Below are positions 56,676 through 64,000 of a stretch of DNA of 64,000 nucleotides, piece after piece. The stretch is from Zygaena filipendulae. Lineage: Eukaryota; Arthropoda; Insecta; Lepidoptera; Zygaenidae. Positions within the stretch are counted from its first letter, which is position 1; each line of letters opens with the position of its first letter. The stretch covers positions 3,365,501-3,429,500 of the forward strand of contig OU015675.1 in assembly GCA_907165275.2 (NCBI GenBank). Direction: 5' to 3'. The notes beneath the pieces are model-generated. The model worked only from the letters and a program-made list of their open reading frames with translations, ran no database searches and was not told the origin of the DNA. The position numbers were made by a program, and so were the translations under genes.

Positions 56676-57649
56676 AATAATTAATAATTGTAATAATAAT
56701 AAATAATAATTTTAATACGTTTTGCCCACGTTCGATGAATAAAAGGTTTGGTTTACTAAACAGTCTTGTAATAATAATTTTTGTCAATACAATGATAACA
56801 ATAAGAGTATTTTTTTTTAATTGGATGGTTCTCGTATTGCGTCTATAAATGAAAGAATGTTTAAACAAAAAAAATGGAAGATACGTTATTTTAATTAAAA
56901 ACAAAAAATATCAAAATGGGAAAGTAAATATATACAAAACGAAAAAAATAAAAAGCCGCTTCGTTATACGCTTCTCTCAAGTGTCACTCGAGAATGTCCT
57001 TATTTTCAGATTATTAACCTATTTTCGATGCTAAAACTTTCATTTACCTACCTACTAAGTCATTTTAACGTCTATTAGTGGAGAACATGTGCCTACCTAC
57101 CTCTTCAATTTTAAGTGTAAATACCACGTTAAAAAACCGCAAAGGCCCAATTACCTACTAAATTACCTAAGTGCTTAAATATTTCATGCAACTTTAGTTT
57201 TACTTGTTCATATAATTACATAAACATAGTACCTACCTACCTATATGAGAAAACATAAACATATATATAAGTAACTGTACTAGTTTGTATTTACCACTAG
57301 ATACTAAGTTGCTATTAAATGAACATTTCAACTAGCTTCCTCTCTCAAATTTGCTTCGGTTTTGTCAGATGCCACTTAAGTTGTATATTATTTAACAGAC
57401 TCTATGTTTGACTACACTATAATGATGATAAATGTGAGAACTGTATACTGATTGTGTACAACATACAGTATACAGTTGTCACGGCCCGCGGTTTTACCTC
57501 CGTTAATAATAGAATTTCTTTGGGATTTTTTTGTTTGAAAAAAATTTAATATTTTTCAAGGACCTTAAAGCCTTATCGCCACCTGCTACAGAAAATCATA
57601 TTTCATCATAAGAAATTGGTGTTTATTTAAAACAGTGTAGGTATAATAT
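56676..57649. other. Intergenic, no feature
   Basis: AT-rich; a Helitron 3' remnant at about 57478-57520 (CCCGCGGTTTTACCTCCG). Confidence 0.45.
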
Positions 57650-57787
57650 TAATTCAAACACTTTATTGCTTCTAAAGAAACAACCAAAAACTTAGACGAT
57701 TAAAAATAATGTACAGAACAAAAGGCGGGCTTATTGCTAGAGTCAATCTTTTCAAGGCAACCTGACCTGTAGATAGAAACGAGGAGC
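57650..57787 (-). mobile_element. LINE 3' tail, reversed
   Basis: Reverse strand reads GGTTGCCTTGAAAAGATTG, CCCGCCTTTTGTTCTGTACA and GCAATAAAGTG, the block order of 2366-2524. Confidence 0.6.
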
Positions 57788-58329
57788 TGTTTATTATTTT
57801 AATTATAATTCTGCAGTATTTCAACTTTACATTAAAAAAAAAAACCAAAAGCAGAGCAGTCATTTTCTATCTTAAAAAAATATATTTGTTCTATGCTACA
57901 TATTCTACAATTAATTTATTTTTTACACGAAATATCTTTGAAGATGTGCTTAATTTATTTTACACATTCTTATAAATAAAGGTTCACTTCCTGGTTCCAA
58001 AATAATCTTCGGAGCAAAAACCATGACGGACTTAAACGACACGACGTTGGTTAATCAAATAAAGAAACACATTGTATACCGACAAACATGAACTATTCCT
58101 ACTTATTACTACTGAAACTAACAAAATAAATATAGGCTACAATGGGCGACCTTATCAATAATATTAAATTTAAGTGATCTCTACCAGGCTAGGTTAGAGG
58201 AGACAAATAAGACTTAAAACTAAGTGGGTGTCATAGTAAATATATGTAGGGAGGTATTAATGCAAACTTATACAACTAATAACATACATACAATATACCT
58301 ACATACATACTTATTTGTTAATAATTCTT

Positions 58330-58380
58330 GCGTGTTGTGCTGAAATAAATGTTGTTTCTTTCTTTCTATCTTGTTTGTTT
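58330..58380 (+). mobile_element. LINE/SINE tail fragment
   Basis: GTGTTGTGCTGAAATAAATG followed by (TTTC)n; its reverse is at about 10825. Confidence 0.5.
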
Positions 58381-59905
58381 TATCGTATAAATATTTCCAG
58401 GAGAAATATCCCAGAATCACGCGTGAAACCGTGACTAATAAGTAGTTAGTGACAATGATAAATAAGATAATATTTTCTTTCACTTCTGCATTTCCTTCGA
58501 ATGCTTTTTACATCTTAGTTGTTCAGTGAACCTTTTTAAAATCATTCTCATTAAAGCGAAAGTTTATAAATCTCAGATCGACGTAATCTTCACTTCGGTA
58601 ACAGCAACTAATGAAAAAACTTTCCTCCCTTGCAGAAAAAAGAAAACAACAAAAAAAAACAGAGTGTGCTACTCTGTTCTTGAAAAGTTTGAAGCTTCGG
58701 AAAATCACTCGTTAACTTACGCCAGAACTCATTATTATAACCGTAAACTTCCGATTTTGTGTCGTTTTCTATATAATCTTTAGAGTTTACTGCGATACTA
58801 GCCGCTTCCCGCGGTTTCAGACGCGTGCGTTTTGAGGTTTTCTCTTAAACTCTCGTTTACGTTCGGGTAGTTCTGTAGTCGATTCGTTGTTTGCAATAAT
58901 TGTGTCAGTCATGTCAAAATATTAAGTAATCAAGCGCACGAACAGACATCATTATTATAATTTGTTCGTACTATGTACGAAATACAACCACAGGCCTATG
59001 TGTTATGATTAACTCGCGTGATTTCTGGTAATTTTAAAGATCTTATATAAATAATTTTATTTCAGTTCATAATTAGGTCCTTTCAGTGAAAACTAGCAAA
59101 AACCCCTCCTCTCCTAATCCCCAAGAAAGATCCGCTGGCTCTTAAATAAAATATCCTTCATGATTATAACAATCAACGACCAAGAAGTGGAAGTTTCATC
59201 TATTTTATTCGTGCGAGAAAAATGGGATTGTCATGGCCGGGTCGCCGTTATATCTAATTGATGGTACAAGTTTTACCAACTTTGACGATTACGCGTCGGG
59301 AACGCTTGACGATTCGAGCGGAGCGTCAATGAAAGAATCCAATATGCCTCGACACTTCTTTAGTTAACCCAAACATTGATTTCACCCGAATAGTTATAGC
59401 GGTGTTATATTATTAACTAAACAAAGCAATAATGTGGAAATTTCTAGTAGTTTTGAGCTGATTGATGATAGTATTTAGCTGATGAACAAAATTCAAATGC
59501 TGAAAAATAGGCAGTCTAAATTATGACTTTGAACGGGAATAATTTTATCAAAGGGATAATACAAAAGTCTTGATCTCAGCAGTATGTGTTTCTAGCTCTT
59601 GTTTTGGTTCTTTTTTAATTAATTAATTATTTTGCTCAAATGCTTTTGTCATTTATAATGACTGTGCCAGCATAAATATGGTAGCTATGGGGATTTTTGT
59701 GCCACAAAATTTCTATACCACTTTATATCGCGCATTATATTGTACTGGTAGGGGTCTTGATAAATTTGTTCTTCAATATTACTTCCTAACTCAGAAAACA
59801 CATGGTTTGAATGACTTTTTAACTTGTTTTGTAAATGATTTAAAAGACTTGGGGGACTTGATATATTTATGTTTTTTTGACATTGTTCCGATTCAATTGT
59901 ACTAT
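58381..59905. other. Intergenic, no gene supported
   Basis: A less AT-rich segment at about 59218-59350 stands out but shows no recognisable exon. Helitron trace at 58797-58850. Confidence 0.4.
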
Positions 59906-59906
59906 A

Positions 59907-60105
59907 CTAGCTTTTCCCCGTAGATTCACCCGTGGAAATTCCAGAGATCCCGCAGGAATTCTAGACTAAAAAGTATCTTATGTCCTTCTCTGTACCTCTG
60001 ACAACGTGTGTACAAAATTTCATGGTGTGCGGTTGAGCCGTACAGAAAGACAGACAGACAGAGGTAGGTATTTTCGCATTTATAATACCTATTAGTAGAG
60101 ATTAT
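59907..60105 (-). mobile_element. Reversed Lep1-type Helitron
   Basis: CTAGCTTTTCCCCGTAGATTCACC at the 3' end; head (TTTATAATACCTATTAGTA) at the right with (GACA)n. Confidence 0.7.
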
Positions 60106-60161
60106 ACCGGAATGTCTGTATAATGAACAAATTCATATTAATTTTTATCTTTATATTATAA

Positions 60162-60310
60162 CTAGCTGTCCCCCGCGGTTTCATCCGCGGTAATTTCGGA
60201 GTTCCCGCGGGAATACCAGGATAAAATAAAGACATAAACCTATCTATTGATAAAAACCGCATTAAAAACCGTTGCGTATAGTATTAAAGATCTAAGCATA
60301 CCAACATAGG
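60162..60310 (-). mobile_element. Helitron 3' half, reversed
   Basis: CTAGCTGTCCCCCGCGGTTT with a perfect hairpin CCGCGGTTTCATCCGCGG, then decays. Confidence 0.7.
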
Positions 60311-60905
60311 GACAGACAGGGGAAAGCGACTTAGATTTGATGTGATTAAAAAGTTGTGCTTGTAGTTATTAATTTATTTATATAGGTAAATCAATAATTC
60401 AAAATGTAGCAGTATAGTAGTCAGTAGATAATGATCTTAACTGCTAATATTACAATAAAGAATCTATAAATCCTCAAAATAGACCACAAATCAAATTGAT
60501 AAGCGGTACTTTACTATAGAAGGCACGGTATACGAGTAATACATGAAGTACAAAAACTGTATACCTGTTTGTTTGTCTACACTAGACAGCACGTGGAAAT
60601 CACGGTGCAGATAAAAATGACACTTGAAAACTTGGTTCTTGCTAGTTTCTTTGAATAACTATCGTACGTCTTGGGTCTTGTTCAATTCAGGAGAACAATG
60701 ACTACATACCTCGTTCACTTATATATATAAGTAAGTATCATAATATAATATATATATTTAGTAAACTAATATATAGTTAAATTTTCTTCTTCGAAAAACC
60801 AGGCTCAAGATAAACAAAATGGCTTGCTGTAACAAGTGCAAGCACCTGGTATAACTTGGATCCGACAACAACTATCCGGGGTCAATATATTGTTATCTTA
60901 CTTAT

Positions 60906-61148
60906 ATTTGGACATAGATAAGCAATAGTGTGTTAACCCACACTGGAGAAATTTTGAGTAAATCGTGTTTTAAAATTATAGCGCCATTTTCTGTCAACAT
61001 TTTTTATGTTCAATATTTAGTTACATAATTAAACAATGTAATAAGGTAAACACATAATTAAAAAACGTTCCCTAACTCTCAAGAAATCGTTCTGAATAGG
61101 TAACTTAATTTTGTGGGTTAACATGTTATTGCTTATCTGCGTCCATTT
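60906..61148 (-). mobile_element. TIR MITE, copy 2 (inverse of 26083-26326)
   Basis: TTGGACATAGATAAGCAATA at the left, ATTGCTTATCTGCGTCCA at the right. Interior aligns with copy 1 in reverse with moderate divergence. It directly abuts a Helitron. Confidence 0.7.
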
Positions 61149-61332
61149 ATAGAGGTAAAGTTTGTGAAGTTGTGAAGTTGTAGGGGGTAATCTCTGTACC
61201 TACTGAACCAATTTGAAAATTATGTGCCAATAGAAAGCCACTTTATTTGTGAGTGTTATAAGCTATATTCTAATCCGGAATTCCCGCGGGAACTCCGAAA
61301 TTACCGCGGGTGAAACCGCGGGGGTCAGCTAG
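61149..61332 (+). mobile_element. Helitron subfamily B, head replaced by a MITE
   Basis: Begins within the head (ATAGAGGTAAAGTTTGTGAAG) and ends with a perfect CGCGGGTGAAACCGCG hairpin and CTAG (61329-61332) before T. Confidence 0.8.
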
Positions 61333-61399
61333 TTATTAATTACTAATATTAAGATAAATTATACCTTTTATTGCTTGGATATTATCACAGAGCGCTGCG

Positions 61400-61500
61400 T
61401 TGTCACAAAATGATGTCAGGGGTACAAAAAAGGATATAGGGTAGATACTTTTAACGCGGAATTCCCGCGGAATCTCCAAAAGGTACGTGGGTTAATATCT
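61400..61500 (+). mobile_element. Degraded Helitron tail
   Basis: CAGGGGTACAAAAAAGG, GCGGAATTCCCGCGGAATCTCC, then lost. Confidence 0.5.
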
Positions 61501-61758
61501 TATCTATATAATTATATAATAAAATTGTAACAGGGCGATGTCTATACATGGGAGATAAATAAGAAAAAATACATTTAGGTGGCTCTATGAGTGATATAAA
61601 AGTCAAAAATACTGTTTTTAGAATTTTTGCCTGTCTGTCTGTCTGTCTGTATTAGTATTCGTGCTACGCAAAAACCACTGCACCAAATTGAATGCGGTTT
61701 TTTTTGTTATATTGCTAAGGGGATACTCATGTTTCGATTTTTTCGAAATTCCATCTGG

Positions 61759-61830
61759 AACTCGAGATATTAAAAAAAAAATGCTAGTCATTTTACCACC
61801 ACCGGCATTTTTTTTTTAATATCTCGAGTT
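61759..61830. repeat. Inverted repeat with A/T-run arms
   Basis: AACTCGAGATATT plus A run and ATGC, answered by GCAT plus T run and AATATCTCGAGTT; loop of about 18 bp. Confidence 0.8.
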
Positions 61831-61839
61831 AAATGTAAA

Positions 61840-62088
61840 TGTGTGGATATTTGTTGAACGGATTTGGATGAAATTTGGCATGCATGTAGCCTTTGACATG
61901 GAAAAGAACATAGGCTACCTTTTATCCCGTCATTCCCGCGGGATCTCCGAAATTAACGCGGGTGAAATAGAATTAATCATTGCATACACGTTGTCAGAGG
62001 TACAGAAAAGGACATAGGGTACTTTTTATCCCGGAATTCCCGCGGGATCTCCGAAATTAACGCAGGTGAAACCGCCGGGCATAGCTAG
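61840..62088 (+). mobile_element. Two Helitron tails in direct tandem
   Basis: 61840-61968 and 61975-62088 share GGATCTCCGAAATTAACGC; only the second keeps the CTAG (62085-62088). Confidence 0.75.
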
Positions 62089-62529
62089 TTTAAAATAAAA
62101 AACCGACACGTAGGGCATCAAGATAACGTGGAAATATCGCTCCCGTTACCCGATCCTTTTAATAATTGAAAACGTATTTATTCAGTGTGAAAATAAATAC
62201 TACAACCATTTTTCTTTCACACATTGATTTCCCTAGCGAGTGATCACGACAGATGGAATGCATCACCAGTGTTTACGTTTATGTTTGTTTTCATCGGTTG
62301 GCAAATCAATACCAATCATTTTTAGATGGCGGGACGTGCCGTCAGCAAAAATATTAACCTTTTTCATCAAAGTTCTCTGGTTTCCCAGTAAGTATTTCTA
62401 ACCCACTGAAATGGGACTGAAATTATGGAGTTCAACGATTGTTTAATAAATAAAAATAGTTATAAATATCTTTTGTATCAGATATTTGCAGTGTATAATC
62501 TTATTTGATAGGAACCGACGGTACGCATG

Positions 62530-62668
62530 GACATTTGTGTTTATTTGTTTGTTGATTTGTTACTCTTTCACTTAACCAATCATCATGAAATTTTGCATAC
62601 ACGTTTTCAGGGGTACAGAGAAGGATACTTCGGAATTAACGCGGGTGAAACCGCGGGGATTAGTTAGT
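62530..62668 (+). mobile_element. Internally deleted Helitron
   Basis: Head GTTTGTTGATTTGTTACTC, then a jump from GAGAAGGATA to TTCGGAATTAACGCGGGTG; ends GGGATTAG. Confidence 0.65.
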
Positions 62669-64000
62669 TAATATATATTTTTTTTGTTACAAGTAAACAT
62701 TAAATCGTCCATAGTTGAACAAGTCCTTCGTTCTACCTTACACGTAGCGTAACAGTACTGACTTACTGAGTATCAAGCAAAGTCGTATAAGAGGACAGAC
62801 AACTGCTTGTTGGCTGTGTAATGATCCGAAAGCTAGGGATTCTTTGTACTGAATTGTGACGTTCTGTGTGCCGTTTATACCGCACGATCCGTGGCATTTG
62901 AAGTGAAAACTTCGTGCCTGTTGGGCACTTTTGGAACGGGGAAAAAATACTGGGGCCGTATTTATGAATCGTTGGAATATCTTAAGCGAAATCAATTAAC
63001 AAGTGAAATGAAATCCACTGAATCTCATTTTGTGACATTTTTGAATCATACGAATACAGTGTTGCTGTTTTCTTTTTAGGCTTGTTTCATTTTACGCAGA
63101 ATATTCAAAAACTTGAAGTTAATTAAAATTAAACTAATAAGTATCCAATTAAACTAATAAATTAGTAAAATATTTCAATAATATTAAAATTACTTGAAGT
63201 ATCTGAATACTAAATTTTGACACGATTACACCTGTGGAATATGCTCATATCTGTTCATCAACTAGAAAAGGGCTGATAGTTAAAAAAGGAATGGTTTAGC
63301 GGTATGGGAGCTACGATACCACAGATAGACCTATAAATATATACGTCAACTTACAACAAGTACCTACCTACAGTACCTACCTAATTGTTTGCGTCAAAGT
63401 TTAAAAAGCAACACAATTATTCAAAACTACCTCAAAACTCTTATAGTATAAAGGTCCCAAAGAAAATCACAGTGTAAAATATCGAAGCTCGAATGTCACT
63501 CGAGATAAAAGCACACACCCTTTATACTTGCGACGTGAACAAGCAACAGTACGTACAGATCAACGATTTGGATATTCACTTGAAACGTTTGATTTGCTTA
63601 ACGCTGTTTCTTCTTTCTTTGCTTGCAGGAGTTACAGCTGAAGTTAGAGTTATATTCACTTGTACATTTATTTCAAGCCAACAAAAATGTTATTTTACCT
63701 ATCAGAATTCAGAACACAATCAAATTTTATGGAAGTTTGCTGTTCCCTCAGATGATTAAAACTTATAGGAACAGTAAAATCAAGTAATAAACGTTAAAAA
63801 ATCGATAGTAAAAGAATGGAGACTATGGGAAGCTTGGGGAGATGTGAAATATTTTTCCTTCATTCGTAATCGGTAAATATAGGGTAAAACCAGGATAGTT
63901 GCCCTGGGGGTATAGTTGCCCCGATCGTAATTACTCTAGTTTCGCAGATGAATCGCATGCTATTTTATTTATCTATCAAAAGACTTTTCAACTACTATTA
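62669..64000. other. No gene supported; one signal-peptide-like ORF
   Basis: The frame 63493-63759 contains LKRLICLTLFLLSLLAGVTA, which resembles a secretion signal but starts 29 residues downstream of the first ATG. TTCTTTCTTTGCTTGCAG inside it is also a good splice acceptor (AG at about 63629). Neither reading has a known domain, so I do not call a gene. Confidence 0.3.

Overview
The window is nuclear DNA of a lepidopteran insect (moth or butterfly); I cannot name the species. The evidence is AT-rich, intron-bearing DNA and dozens of small repeats typical of Lepidoptera: Lep1-type Helitrons (5' TC, 3' GC hairpin plus CTAG, inserted between A and T), tRNA-derived SINEs with intact A and B boxes, and LINE tails.

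One host gene is clear. It lies on the + strand at 11431-26559 and has seven coding exons that join in frame to 436 residues. The protein has a signal-peptide-like start, a long Thr-rich linker, two immunoglobulin domains and a hydrophobic C-terminus. This is the architecture of the Dpr (defective proboscis extension response) neuronal cell-surface family. Four of the exons (14569-14670, 17842-17950, 18537-18683 and 22509-22643) are too short or too intron-broken to show as long reading frames and were found from family motifs plus splice sites.

The rest is transposon graveyard. 0-11 kb holds Helitrons, SINEs, LINE tails and palindromic MITEs with TAA duplications. The dpr introns (11.6-26.4 kb) hold more of these, a MITE inserted in an older relative of itself, and an unrecognised inverted array of about 136-bp units at 15.68-16.95 kb. 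26.5-33 kb is AT-rich with a 371-bp hAT element. 33445-36300 is a P-superfamily transposon with exact 8-bp duplications and the first exon of a THAP domain. 37.6-42.8 kb has foldback repeats carrying TGACGTCA palindromes and an 816-bp hAT element with exact 8-bp duplications. 47.3-49.3 kb holds a non-LTR reverse transcriptase tail and two inverted arrays of a 16-bp minisatellite. 50782-56675 is a decayed DIRS-type tyrosine-recombinase retrotransposon on the - strand, with inverted terminal repeats, an internal complementary region and fragments of Gag, RT, RNase H and recombinase. 57-64 kb returns to AT-rich DNA with Helitrons and no gene I can support.

The mobile elements are all non-autonomous or broken as read here. 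No tRNA, rRNA or CRISPR locus was seen.
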